64,000 bases of DNA. Origin: Auricularia sp. M13. Taxonomy: Eukaryota > Basidiomycota > Agaricomycetes > Auriculariales > Auriculariaceae. Where the stretch lies: assembly GCA_037042915.1 (NCBI GenBank), contig CM073197.1, forward strand, positions 2,790,001-2,854,000. The letters are read 5' to 3'. Under the pieces are notes generated by a model. It searched no databases. It was not told the origin of the DNA and saw nothing but the letters and a program-made list of their open reading frames with translations. The position numbers and the translations under genes were made by a program. Positions 43,723 to 54,779 of this stretch are shown here, piece by piece (positions within the stretch are counted from its first letter, which is position 1; each line of letters opens with the position of its first letter).

Positions 43723-43790
43723 AAAACATGGACATTTTCTTAGACAACCAACATATTTATTATCTAGTACTAGCAAGTTTATAGTTGAGA

Positions 43791-44063
43791 GCAATCGCAG
43801 ACACACTGATCTGTATAGATACATACCAGATGATACTAAAGACTTGGAGTCTCGCTTCTCACACTTTCCAGCCATTCTGGCGAAAGCTCAAATGGTTGTA
43901 CTTAATCGAGAGAGATATTGAGCCCGGGAACGCATTCTAAAAGAATTTCCTCCGTTTTGAGAGTCGCCGGACTATGTAGTAGAGACACACAAAAAACTCT
44001 GCGAGTTCTGTGGGATTACCGGGTGTCGAAAGCGCGCGCAGGGGCAGACTACTAGTCCGCTGC
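43791..44063. other. Spacer between block A and the next gene
   Basis: Left edge of the 6 kb spacer between the two inverted blocks. No feature seen. Confidence 0.4.
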
Positions 44064-45499
44064 TTACGAGGTAGAAATCTGGTCGACGACAGAGAGCAGC
44101 TGCGTGCGGTCTCCGGCAAGGAATAGCGGATGCTGGACAGTCAACACGGACAGGCGCCGGCTAACCACGATTATAAATTTTGCCACAGTATCTGCATCGA
44201 GACCCCAAGTGTCACGGCCGCCGATGCCGCTGTCCCGTAGCTCTAGCTCGCGCAACGCCGGAAACTCAGATTGGGCCGTGGCCGCCCGCTGGCGGCGTTC
44301 TACGGTCGAATTACGGTAGAAGAGGTCGTCGACGACGCGTAAGATCAGCTTCTCCGCCGCAGGGAACACGGACGCCACAGATTGTACCAGCTCCCAATGA
44401 TTGGTGCCAATTTTAACTGCACCACCTTTCCAGCTTGCGACCCGGAGATACGTTCCAGCAACCTGCCGGCGGAGTCGGGCTTCCCCTGGATAGTCAACGT
44501 TCTACCCGTGCGTGGCGCGCGGATTTTGGTCGCGAATCTAGTGACAACGAGCTCCAGTGGCCCCCGCAGACCGTCCGCATAGCGGCCAGTTATCGACTCG
44601 AACATGGCCGGGTGCTCGCTCCACACATTTATCTCAGGGATTTTTTCCAGATCAAACAACGCAAGTGTATGTGCCCATTCGACAGATGTTGGCCCCAAAC
44701 TGAGACAATCGAGCGCGAGGGGCGCCATAAGCGCAATATCTGATTGCACGGGTGGCGCGTCGTCTAGGTTGGTATCCATTTCCAGACGGCGGAGGGCTGG
44801 AGTGACGTAGAGAATGGAAAGAGGCGGTACCCGGTTGGCGGGGCCAGGGCGCTGCGCCGAGCACGTGAGCTGGAGCCACTACACCGACGCAAATGCCGGA
44901 ATGGCTTGACCTGCGGGCAAGAGCTCAGAGATGGCGCGGGTTATCGAGAGCCGTTTCAGCAACGGAGCATTCCCTTGGAATATCCTCGAAGGAAAGCCAA
45001 TTGATTCCAGATCTAAAGTCGAGATACCGGTGGTCTTGTGATTGAAATGCACACCGAAAGAGAAAGAGCGAAGCCTCGGCGCACTGGATTGACAGAACGC
45101 GCGTACTATAGCCTCGAAGTTCGAAGCGTTAGCCACGTGCTTTAATGAAAGGCTGGTGCAGCGGGGGATATGCCGCGCGACGTGCGACATAAGAACGCAC
45201 ATTACATGCGGGTCCCAGAGGGCAACGAGGTCCAGGCAGATGTCTTTGTTGCCGTCATGGCCCACTTCAAGTTGAGCAAGGAAGAGCTCGAGCGGATTGG
45301 CTACGTAAGCATCGTACACGATATGTTTGCTGAAGTCGGGATGGGCACGAGCGAGGGCACGCCACCGTGCGCACGTGTGTCCTGGGCCCACTAGAAGCTG
45401 CCGGCCTCTGGTATGTAGGTTGTGTGGCGCAGTGTCAGTAACTTCGCCGAAGATGCGCAGGAGGAGCTCGGATGGCAAACGAATCGTCAAGTCGGTCAT
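44064..45499 (-). CDS. F-box protein, unrelated to copies A and B
   Basis: Starts MTDLTIRLPSELLLRIFGEV at 45499, an F-box at the very N-terminus, followed by CARWRALARAHPDFSKHIVY as is usual in Agaricomycete F-box proteins. Later parts have leucine-rich spacing: PRCTSLSLKHV, APLLKRLSITRAI, then after an intron (about 44774-44887) ALRRLEMDTNLDD, LDCLSLGPTSV, and finally FPALRELELRDSGIGG, ending VVDQISTS. Near 44395-44425 the frame changes by one between SQAGKVVQLK and NHWELVQSVASVF; a 35 bp intron would be too short, so this may be a real frameshift or a sequence error. The F-box part would act in an SCF ubiquitin ligase. Confidence 0.65.
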
Positions 45500-46167
45500 G
45501 AGCGTGTTAAAGCCCAGCGTTAACCCAGCGTAGTTGAGGGAAGAAGCAAAGAAGGTTGTCAGCGACTGAAAAGTAGCCGCAACATTGTCATATGGAGCCT
45601 TCCGAGTCCAAGCCGCGTGTATTCAAATTTCACCACTGGCAGGGCCTCATCTAAGATGCCGTGCCCATAAGATAGCAGCGACGGGCATCTCACCCTAGGT
45701 CTATGTGGGAATTTGCCACTGCCACTGCATCCCAGCCTAAGTATTACCAGGACGTATGTCCTGGTGAACGATTTTCGCAATTGCAAACGTAAGGTTCGAC
45801 CCACCGCACTGAACATAGTGCCTCTCGAGTAGCCATGGTAGGCTATCCTGTGGCAGTCGTGTCTCGATCCAGCCGTGCCATCCTTCGCTAGCTTGCAAAA
45901 ACACTTAAACTTCTTTATGGCTCACCCGAGCGTTCGGAAGACGAACGCAGCCACACTGACAGAACAGTCGATGAAAGTCTTCAGATTATTTTGGCCCACG
46001 AGTCGGTTGGCACTTCAGAGACTGGGTTGCAGCGAGCGTGTGCAGGCGGATGTTTTGGCATTGAAGCATAGGGAGGGAGCCTAGCACATAGGACATGCAG
46101 GAAGCCACAAAGCGGCGCATGGAACGGAGAAGAAAGCCAGAAGAATATCGTACACCACTGTCGTTCT
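45500..46167. other. Intergenic, no gene seen
   Basis: Between the start of the F-box gene and the end of RPL15. No supported feature. Confidence 0.4.
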
Positions 46168-46363
46168 TTACCGGTAACGGCGAAGGGAGAGGGTGTTGTG
46201 GCGTTTCCATACCGAGCGGCGGTTCGCGAGGTTGTGCAAATGGCCCTTGCCGAGACCGCGGTTCTAACGGAAGGCAAGGCGTCAGCCAAATGGTCACCAA
46301 TGACTACGAGCAAGGAAAAGCGTGCCTTCTTGCCAGTGGCGGTAAGGCCGCGGGCCTCGCGAC

Positions 46364-46394
<31 letters not shown>

Positions 46395-46437
46395 GCGCGG
46401 GTCGCGCTTGATGGCCTTGTGCGACGGGTCGACGAGA

Positions 46438-46481
<44 letters not shown>

Positions 46482-46897
46482 CGAGTTGAGCACGCGCAGG
46501 TTACCGCAGCGGCGGCCGACGCGCTCCTCGGCGAGCGAGCGCAGGCCGCGCTGGGGCTTCAAGTGGTTGACACCCTGGTGCACGGGCTTGCCGTACGTCG
46601 CGCCTGTAAGTCAAATATCTCAGGATTTTTGCAGCAACAGAATAAAAATGAGAATAATTGCGCACCCTTGGGAACGTGCTTCTTGCGGTTCCCGCGGCGG
46701 ACGCGAACGCGGTAGATGACATAGCCCTGCTTTGCCTTGTAGCCGAGGCGGCGGGCCTTGTCCGGGCGCGACGGGCGCGAGGCGCGGTGGATGACGTTCA
46801 GCTGGCGGTACTCCCAGCAGCGCACGCGCATGAGGAAGCGCAGCACATCCGACTGCTTTTTCTTGTACAGCTCGCTAACGTACTTGTACGCGCCCAT
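46168..46897 (-). CDS. RPL15: 60S ribosomal protein L15 (eL15)
   Basis: Three exons; start [19 protein letters not shown] at 46897. Exon 1 continues [40 protein letters not shown] and [14 protein letters not shown]; exon 2 has [50 protein letters not shown] and RGLTATGKK; exon 3 gives [31 protein letters not shown] and a stop at 46168. The second intron best fits a GC..AG type (donor GCACGC, 62 bp). A canonical GT 18 bp further in would also keep the frame but would add six residues (ARFSLL) to a loop that is highly conserved in eL15. It works in the large ribosomal subunit near the peptidyl transferase region. Confidence 0.93.
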
Positions 46898-47960
46898 CTC
46901 GTCGTAAAGGGTGGGGTCTTGAGGACGGTCTTGAGGAGGAGGAACGCGCGAACGTCGGCGCCCGAACGGTTTTGTTGATGATAGCGGAGTTGAACCTAGA
47001 CAAGGTTTCGACTTGACCTGCCTCCGGCACTTGCCATCCGACCATCAGCATCTCTGCTGCACACCTCAGGCGTTATTCGAAGATGTAAAAATTGCCTGAG
47101 TCGCTTGTGACTGCTTTATTCTCAATTATACTGCGGCCGGGAATGCGATGATGGGCCCAGAACGCGCGATTCTAAGGGGTCAGACCATGTTCATTCCCCC
47201 CGTCTAGTCATCTGACTGACCTCAACATCTCCGTTCAATACCTCCTTTAGCTAGCCTTTTCATGAGAAAGTCGTCTGAGCTATGAGGTAGACGCCATGGA
47301 GCATCCGACTTGTCGGGACGGGAATTGTACGGACAAACTGGCGCAGCGACTGCAGCTGTGCGGGACTCTCAGTGCCTTGAATTAACAGCTAAGCGCGGAA
47401 TGCGCTGCATCTTGCTATGAGAGGCGACCAACGGGCCAATTGAGTGTGACGGGGCAGGGGGACTCTTCCCGACATCTGTTTCAATCGGGTTTGCTGACGT
47501 GATTTTGCCGCACTGCAACCAAGCTCTGCCCCGCACTTGCGGGGAAGTGAGCTGCGCATGCACTGAGTCTGAGGAGGTCTCGTGCGCGCGGGCCTCCCCG
47601 CCGCACGTGGCAAAGGAGGGCTATCCAATGTACCCGAGTCCCTGTCTTGCGATGGAGATGAGAAGGATGCTCGTCTGCAAGTTTGATTCACTTACTGTTC
47701 CGCAATATAGATGGTGTACTGCAACTGTTTGAGTGACATTTGCTCTAGCTATTGTGTTCGAGGTTGATCGGACCGGGAACGCCTGCAGCGCCACTTCGGG
47801 TTGACAGGTGACACGATTTCCGAGTCCGCCTGGGACTCCTTGTCCCGCGGCTTTCCCCTCTAACGCGCACAGTCACGGTAGACCACCTCCCCGCGAGCGG
47901 GCGCTGTTCACTCCTCATCTCCATATTTAAACGCGGACCCTCTTCTCGTGCTCGCTGTAC
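46898..47960. other. Intergenic, no gene seen
   Basis: Upstream of both RPL15 (minus) and the GH16 gene (plus). A minus frame at 47369-47691 shows no domain. A CCATATTTAAACG TATA-like box at about 47921-47931 probably serves the GH16 gene. Confidence 0.4.
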
Positions 47961-49515
47961 ATGGACTGTGGAATGACCCGGCTCGCTTTCGTGCTTTCGC
48001 TCGCGCTCGTGCCCTGCGTATTGGCTTCGCGGCCGCTGGTCGGGCGCGCGAACAACATCGCAGAGCCGACTGTAATATGGGTGCCCCAGGATGTATACAA
48101 AGGGGACACTTTCTTCGAGTGCGCTCTCGCCTTTCAGCACGCAGCATTGCCATGCTCACTGCATTTCCAGCGAATGGGACTTCTTCAGCGACGCAGACCC
48201 AACACAGTGAGTACCATTAAACCAGCCATATGCACCGTTGCTTACAACAGCCGGCAGTGGTATGGTCAAGTGCGCAATTTACCCTGCTACGTGGTCACGC
48301 GCGTGCTGACCGGTGACGCGGGGCTTGCAGCTATTTGCCACGCGAGCGCGCGATGAACAAGGACAAGCCGTTTGCATTCTCCGAGAACGGCCAGGTCGTT
48401 ATGCGCGTCGACAACTGGACAACGCTGGAACCCGGGCAGTACCGCGACAGGTGCGCGCTGCATGACGATTCTGGCGCTCCCGCTAAGTGACTTCTGTAGT
48501 GTTCGAATATCTAGCAAGAAAGTGTACAACTCGGGCCTCTTTATTCTAGACGTTGCACATTCACCATACGGCTGCTGTGCGTCGCTCTGTCCGCGGTTCA
48601 CCATCCGTAGTGTTACTAACGCTCTAGAACAGCGGTATGGCCGGGCTACTGGACTCTAGGCATGGCGAAACAGTGGCCTGGCGCGGGGGAGATCGACATC
48701 CTGGAGGGCGTGCACAACAACCAGCACGATCAAGTGACCTGGCACACGGACCCGGGGTGCAACCTGACCGCGCCGGAGACCAACAAGAACTTCTCGGGCA
48801 CGGCGATCTCGACGAACTGCTACGCGAATGAGGTCGGCGGGTGCGGGATCGTCGACTGGAGCCGGGCGTCGTACGGCCCGCTCTTCAACGCGCTCGGCGG
48901 CGGCGTGTACGCCATGCGTTGGGACCCCGCCGAGGGCGCGATCGACGTCTGGTTCTTCTACCGCGCCGCCGTGCCGGGCGACATCACCATCGGCGCGCCC
49001 AACCCCACGCGCGAGAACTGGGGCCTGCCCAGCGCCACACTCACCGATGATGCGTGCGACTTGGAAAAATATTTCATCGACCATGCCATTATTTTCGACA
49101 TTACGATCTGCGGTGCGTATAGTTTTGTTACAAGTCTGAGCTCGTCGCTTATTTCCTGATAGGTGACTGGGTGCGTGCTTCACTTGTTCTTCCCCTTCGG
49201 CCAGGGCTGACGGTTTCATTCAGGCTGGAGCCAGCTATCAGCAGGATGGCTGCCCCGGACGGTGCGAAGACCGCGTCATGGACCCAACGAGTTTCGATGT
49301 ACGTCCCGTCCCGTTCAGCTCTCCTCTCCTCTCTCCCTCTAATCTGCTTCATACAGAATGCGTCATGGGTGATCAACTCGCTCAGCGTGTACCAGAAAAA
49401 GACGATCCAGGGCCGCGTGACGAACGGAGGTGCCAGCACCCTGCCCGGCGCCGCGCTATCGCTCAGCGTCCTGATGACGCTTCTCTGTGCATCTGCATCA
49501 GTTTTCCTGTTCTGA
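47961..49515 (+). CDS. GH16 glycoside hydrolase, secreted and GPI-anchored
   Basis: Beta-glucan-active enzyme of family GH16 (laminarinase-like), acting at the cell wall by family knowledge. In-frame ATGs at 47961 and 47973 both lead into the signal peptide RLAFVLSLALVPCVLA. Later exons give EWDFFSDADPTQ, PFAFSENGQVVMRVDNWT, VRISSKKVYNSGLFILDVAHSPYGC, VWPGYWTLG and the active site GAGEIDILEGVHNNQHDQVTWHT, whose two Glu are nucleophile and acid/base. Then come WDPAEGAIDVWFFYR and a Cys-rich part with ASWVINSLSVYQ, ending in a Ser/Gly linker and the hydrophobic tail LSLSVLMTLLCASASVFLF, a GPI signal. About seven exons; the junctions at 48120-48340 were not fully settled. Confidence 0.85.
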
Positions 49516-49839
49516 ACGACTTGGTTTTCTGGGACTGGGATAGGATTACGGTACATAGATGTTGCTCCCCTGTATCATTATCGCATGATCCACGCATTCT
49601 TCACGCTCCCGCAACCTGTTGTATGTGGGCATGATCAGCCGCATTCACGTTCTTCTACGATTTATACAGCATGTGTTTCACATTCCTGTTAGACTACAAC
49701 TTGAACGTTCCAACCTGAGGATTATGAGGTGCCTTTGAGTGTGCTCATCTATAAACTTGCCAGACTAAATATGACAATAAATACGTGTGATACAGCATGC
49801 CATGGCCAGGACCTCTTCTTATGCAAATGTCCATGTCTT

Positions 49840-50526
49840 TTACGCGGTCAGAGGAGAGCACTCATCGCGCTGCAACCATTTGAAGGCCGCCGCTGCTGCA
49901 TCCGACAGGTCCACATCCTCGAGACGAAGATATGGCATGGCCTCTTCTATGAGAACCATCTCGTCGTTCTCGCACACGGCCTTGAGGCTTGAGAACGAGT
50001 CGCACGGGTAGTACGAATAAAACCCGCCCTCATCGATGTCCGATTCGCTGGGCAGAGAGCTGTTGTCGCGTTCGAGGATCAATGCTGGCGTGTCGTCATC
50101 GTTGTCCGACTCGTCCGTCACGACGTTCATGCTGGAGACCATTGATGGGACAGGGCTGTCCGAACGGACCGACTCGGCGGGCTCGCTTGGCTGAAAGAGG
50201 TGAAAGTCCGCGGAGTCGTTGTCCTCCAGCATAGGATAGTCGACAATCGTGCGATCCGAGGATGTGGAGTAACGGTCTCCGGCATTGCAGGACCTGCCTG
50301 TCAACAGAACGGATAGGGCGTTGGAATCTTCTGACTGCCGATCGTAGTGAACGAAGAGGGAGGCTCGAGAGTCATTCCTGAGGTGCGTCGCCTGAACTAA
50401 CGATTAGAGCTCACGCAGCGCAAGTCGGGAAACAATGAGACTTACGCAGCGAGCCCTCAGAATACGTTTGGCGCGTAAAACAAGGCGCGCAACGCCGGCG
50501 AAGCGGAGGGTAGAGATCGACGGCAT
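49840..50526 (-). CDS. Q-family acidic protein, copy Q2
   Basis: Two exons, start MPSISTLRFAGVARLVLRAK at 50526, intron at about 50390-50445, stop at 49840. Differs from Q1 at few positions (for example one residue shorter at YPMLEDND, and FQPSEPAESVRSDSP). The acidic body SDNDDDTPALILERDNSS and the end LEDVDLSDAAAAAFKWLQRDECSPLTA are the same. A TATAAAAC box lies at 50623-50629, about 100 bp upstream. It follows P3 on the same strand. Confidence 0.65.
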
Positions 50527-50622
50527 GTTATGGATCGGGAGGTGAGTGGCTAAGCCGCGGGTTTGCGAAGCAGATCGGTGTCGTAGTAGTTGATGATGAA
50601 TGTCTGTGCGGTGAGCAGGACG

Positions 50623-50629
50623 TTTTATA
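50623..50629 (-). promoter_or_regulatory. TATA box of Q2
   Basis: TATAAAA on the minus strand, in the same context as before Q1. Confidence 0.6.
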
Positions 50630-50884
50630 CGCATTCTCTCCCGGTCCACATTGAAATCTGTTTCGTCGGCATACAAACTTCCGAGACATGGGCATGATCG
50701 ATATCCCGGAGGTTGGACGGAACAGCTCAGTCTGAATGTCAACTGGCGTTGAGCAGTGATCAACCCTCTTCGTTACGGTGAGCTTATGGGTGACCTAGTC
50801 CTCGGCGACTCTCGCGTCGGACGAGTTTCGTCTCAAATTCGATCTCCTTAACGCCTTCCGGGCACTGAATAAGCTCAGACGCGA

Positions 50885-52558
50885 TCATGTGGGAATATGA
50901 ATTCGAAAGCATGTGAGCACAAATGCGACTATATTCACGTGGAGAAGGGCTTGCGCCAAAGCAAAGCCCAGAAGAACGATCGCGATCTCGCTGCGATTCT
51001 TTCCCGTCCGAACCAGCCCGATATCCAGAGGAATACTGGTAGAAATCAGCCAAAAGACGCACTGCTCATGATGCCCGGAGCACGCACGGTGTTTCATTCT
51101 GAGAGCAAGGTTCCTTGGACTGTAGTACCATATCGAGTGGCTTGAATAATCATCGCGACTCGGAGCTATTCGCGACGCCTGACTCGTGCATGAAGATTCC
51201 TGCTCAGAGCTGAGGTCCGCGCTCGGTGCATCCGTCGCGGCTGAGCAAGCGGAAGAGGCCGGCGGTTCGAGTATCGGCTGCGACGTCAATGACTCGTGAG
51301 CAAGAGGAATGTTGTCCTGCACGTCCGCTTTTTCGGAAGAGCGCTGTTCATGAGGTTCGGCAATGGGGTTGGCCGGCGCTGGCTGCTCCATGCTATCGGC
51401 AGCCATTTCTGCAAAAGCACACATATTAGACGTTGCTTCCGTGAAGAGTCAAGACTGCACACCGCGTTCGATGCGATGCTCGATTGCATCTTCGGGCCCG
51501 ATAGAATCATCGTCAATGACAATAGCACTTGAATTCAAGTCAGAAAAGACACAGGACGGGAAAATAAATGCTCTACTAACTCATTATCATCATCGTCGAA
51601 CGGAGGCGCGTCCGCTCCTGCGGTACCCTCGAGCCAAGCGGTAGTTTGAGGCTTCTTCGACATAAGAGCTGCTATCGTGCGCTGTACCCATTCCTCTTCG
51701 ATCCTACAAACGTTCAGATGTTGAGAATAGGAAAATAAAAGAAAGGAAGATGTACTCGTAAAGACGCTGCAGGCCCTTTGTGAAGTCGTCCGGTCGACAA
51801 AGCTGATCAGCGGCGCTGATTTGGACCCACATCTGCACGTATACTTTCACAGTCGGTGTACCGTCCGAAAAGAGGCCGGGAAAGTTCTCTCGTAGGTCAT
51901 CCCCTTGGTTCACCGGTGCGTTAGGTTCGTGCTCAACCACCGGCGGAACGGGAAGCACAGGAGCATCCGGAATGCCGGGCGCTGGCGGAGAAGCAGCCAG
52001 AGCGGCCGCGTTCCTGCGCTCGCCGTTTTCTCTGGAGTCGCGTCCTGCTCTTCTCCGGATCTCGCGAAGCAAAGGCTCAGAGAATGACGGACCGGGCGTC
52101 CGGTGCTGGTAAATCCGAGAAACTCGTGCTACTAAGGATTTAACTGTGTGGATGTAGCAGTCATCCCAAGGCAGCGGATAGGATGGTTGAACTGCAGGAC
52201 GGCCCGTCTCCGGATGAGGCGGCGCGGGTGCAATTGGCGTCGCGGCCCACGAAGTTGGTGGGTCGGGCAGACCACGACCGGCCAGTTTGAATTTGAGGCT
52301 GAGCTGCATGCCGCCCGCTTTATCAGAGGCGACCATTTCTCCCGGCTTGTAACGTCAAATAGCGCGCATGAAGCGAATGTAAGTACGCACCAGGAAGACC
52401 AAAGCCAGACAGCGCAGTGGCTCCATCTCGGATGCTTGCCGCGTGGCTTCCTCGTCGCAGAGGTCTGCAACGGATTCGACGGGGTCCAATTCTATAATAA
52501 CGAAAGTGCCCAGGTTGACTGGATCGTCCCACGCGGATGGATAGTCGATTACCAGCAT
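50885..52558 (-). CDS. P-family protein, copy P3, full length
   Basis: Five exons giving about 480 residues; start MLVIDYPSAWDDPVNLG at 52558. Exon 2 (PGEMVASDKAGGMQLSLKF on) contains SYPLPWDDCYIHT, RVSRIYQHRTPGPSFS, a Pro/Ala linker APGIPDAPVLPVPPVVE, and DLRENFPGLFSDGTPTVKVYVQMW. Exon 3 is EEEWVQRTIAALMSKKPQTTAWLEG, exon 4 DAIVIDDDSIGPEDAIEHRIER, and exon 5 runs from EMAADSMEQPAPANP through a Ser-rich stretch to SEIAIVLLGFALAQALLH and the end FRIHIPT. All introns are GT..AG and the frame is intact. Family unrecognised; a C-terminal membrane segment is the only feature I can infer. Confidence 0.72.
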
Positions 52559-52625
52559 GATTGTAGAAGGCAGAGCAAGAGATGCGTGAGCACGATGGCG
52601 GACTTTGAATCGCGTCAAGCTAGAT

Positions 52626-52638
52626 TCCCATTGTAACC
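52626..52638 (-). promoter_or_regulatory. Conserved TTACAATGGGA box of P3
   Basis: Box 80 bp before the ATG at 52558. Confidence 0.55.
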
Positions 52639-52813
52639 ACCAAGTGCCTCCGGCCGATGGCAGTTTGCCCAAACAAGGCGAGAACAAGGCAACCCACACC
52701 AGCGATGTAGTGTGCATCGCGCTCGGATCCTTGGAATCGCCGTCACGTGGTCACCGGCTTGTTCTCGTTGTTCTTCCGTCATGCTTCGTCAGTCCATCGT
52801 TCCGGACAGCAGG

Positions 52814-52833
52814 TTACAATGGAGCCATTGTAA
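52814..52833. promoter_or_regulatory. Palindromic double TTACAATGG box upstream of P3
   Basis: Same palindrome as before P1 and P4, 256-275 bp before the ATG of P3 and between it and the F-box gene B. Confidence 0.6.
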
Positions 52834-53104
52834 CTGGTCGAGCTTTCCAACTCCAATTCGTGCCTTGCGAATGTGGCTGTGAGCTCCGTTAGTTCCTGTG
52901 CTGCAGAATAAACTATCAACTGTTATTACGGTTCGACTGACATTGACTTTTTAGTTCCCCCCCGAGAACGCCTGCCGTGCCGCCATAGTGCCAGGATGAC
53001 GGGTGACACGATTGCAGAGCCCGCCTGGAACTTGGACCCGCCCTAACGCGCGCAGTCAAGGCTGTAGGCCGCCACCTCTCCGCGAGTAAAGTATCTGCTA
53101 TAAT

Positions 53105-54631
53105 TTAGGGCGAACTCGAGCCCTGACCAGAATCGCTAGAGTTTGGGTCGAGAAAGCGCTTGATATCTGCCAAGAGTTCAGTGATTTTCGCATCCCATCG
53201 GCCTTGTGATTCGATTTCGAGCTGCCGGAGATGCTCGCGCGGCCGGCCATTCGACCTGGCATGAGGTCCCCGTGCCTGCGCAAACTCGGAAACTCCGCAC
53301 GCGAGTAACTCTTCCACGGTTTCGTTGAGGCTGGGGAGGACGACCCTGCTGAGCAGCGGACAAAGCCACGAGCCGTCGGCTGTCGGCGATGAAAGAGCCT
53401 GCAGCGCGGCACACGACGTCTCCGTGTATCGTCTGATGTGGAGCTCCTTCAGGCGGTCCAGGTATCGCAGACCGTCCAAGATGCTGACGTCGAGAATGTC
53501 CAGCGTCAGTTCTTCCACGGTGTGCATGGGGTACCGCAGGAACAGGCTGATCGCAGCGTTGGCGGCACGCGGAACCTGGAGAGAAGCAACTCTGAGGGCG
53601 GGAAAATGCATGTTCCGTATGATGGCGTCGTCGCAGACCTCGTCAATGTACAAGCAAAGCGCCCTGAGGTGCTCACTGTGCACAGAAAATTCTGGCAGGT
53701 CGTCCGCGCACAGGTTGATTTCCCACAAGTCCAGAGTTGAGAGGTTCGGCATGTGGTGGAAAATGTCCATCAGGACCCCTGCATCCGTGTGGTCGAGATG
53801 TACGGCGGTAACAGCGGGAAAGGTCGACTGGGCTGGCCAGGCCAGCTCGCCTTCATACAGGTCAAGATTCACCCGCTGCAGCAGAGGCGCAGAGCGAAAG
53901 AACGGCACGGTCCAATCTAGCGGATACGACCGAGCAAGCCCAATGGTGCAGCTAAATTTCACGAGGTAAGGCGCGTCCACATCTAGGCACGCAAGAAGCC
54001 GGCGGTCAAGGGCGGGAAAGTGCTCGATGACCAAGGACAGCGAGCCGGCGCGCGTAAAGCAGTGTTTCAGCGCAACATAGAACTCCGAGGAGGACGGCCC
54101 AGGCCCGTCCCCTTCGGCCTCGACGGTGCATACGAGCGGTATGCGGCCGGAGCGCGATCGACGGGTGTCGAGGTATGTGCACCAGCCATCGACGTTGCGG
54201 GCGTGTATCCGCGACAGCCGCACGGTCACCTGGGTCCACAGGTGCGGAAGGCCCAGCGCTACGCGGCGCCACCAGCGGCAGACGGACGACGCGCGCACAC
54301 ACACGGTATTGTCCCGATAACAGCCGTCGACGTCGGCGGCCCGCCATGCCAGGAATATTTCGCGCAGAATCTCGTCAGGCAATTTGCGCACGGGATGCAA
54401 CGGCCCCCGCGCGCGCCGTATGCGCAGGTCAATTTGGTCCTCGAGCTCGATAAGGCCGTCGTAGTGCGATTGCGCGCCGGCAAGCGCCTGCTGAGCTGCG
54501 AGGAGCGCTTGGTGGGCGAGCGTTTTTGGCCCCTGGAGAGCGCGTTTGGCCTCTTCATCGGTCCGGAGTTGCTTGCGGAGCAGCTCAGCCTCTGCGGCGC
54601 CCGCATATCGATTTTTGTCGAGGTCGTCCAT
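53105..54631 (-). CDS. Coiled-coil F-box protein, copy B
   Basis: Intronless frame; ATG at 54631 (MDDLDKNRYAGAAEAELL) chosen because the open frame upstream runs through the TATA box at 54772-54779 and another ATG at 54748 would sit at the expected transcription start. Layout as copy A: coiled coil (residues 1-75), F-box HPVRKLPDEILREIFLAW, then leucine-rich repeats. It ends SGQGSSSP, two residues beyond copy A. Frame and promoter both look intact, so this is likely the working copy. The protein would act as a substrate receptor of an SCF ubiquitin ligase. Confidence 0.87.
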   Translation of the reverse strand: MDDLDKNRYAGAAEAELLRKQLRTDEEAKRALQGPKTLAHQALLAAQQALAGAQSHYDGLIELEDQIDLRIRRARGPLHPVRKLPDEILREIFLAWRAADVDGCYRDNTVCVRASSVCRWWRRVALGLPHLWTQVTVRLSRIHARNVDGWCTYLDTRRSRSGRIPLVCTVEAEGDGPGPSSSEFYVALKHCFTRAGSLSLVIEHFPALDRRLLACLDVDAPYLVKFSCTIGLARSYPLDWTVPFFRSAPLLQRVNLDLYEGELAWPAQSTFPAVTAVHLDHTDAGVLMDIFHHMPNLSTLDLWEINLCADDLPEFSVHSEHLRALCLYIDEVCDDAIIRNMHFPALRVASLQVPRAANAAISLFLRYPMHTVEELTLDILDVSILDGLRYLDRLKELHIRRYTETSCAALQALSSPTADGSWLCPLLSRVVLPSLNETVEELLACGVSEFAQARGPHARSNGRPREHLRQLEIESQGRWDAKITELLADIKRFLDPNSSDSGQGSSSP

Positions 54632-54771
54632 GTGTTCGCTCGGCGCGGCGAAGGTACGGGGTGAAAACCGCGTGTTCAAGCTCCGCCGAGCTTCGGACAA
54701 CGTTTTCTGTGAGGCTCGGTGATAACGGCCCTCGAGTGCAATTTGCATGGTAGAAAAATACTGGCTTAGAG

Positions 54772-54779
54772 CTTTTATA
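54772..54779 (-). promoter_or_regulatory. TATA box of F-box gene B
   Basis: TATAAAAG on the minus strand; the matching position in block A reads TATCAACG. Confidence 0.65.

Larger units (their letters stand above)
30970..43790 (+). repeat. Inverted segmental duplication, block A
   Basis: Plus-strand copy of a module whose other copy (block B) is on the minus strand at about 49740-55420. Shared order: upstream segment (30970-31370), F-box promoter region (32411-32744), F-box gene, P gene, Q gene, and about 70 bp after Q. Block A is 12.8 kb against 5.7 kb for B because it contains a CACTA-like element, a Mutator-like element and an extra P copy joined to an L14 gene fragment. The F-box proteins differ at roughly 31 of 506 positions by eye, giving about 94 percent identity. 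Confidence 0.85.
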
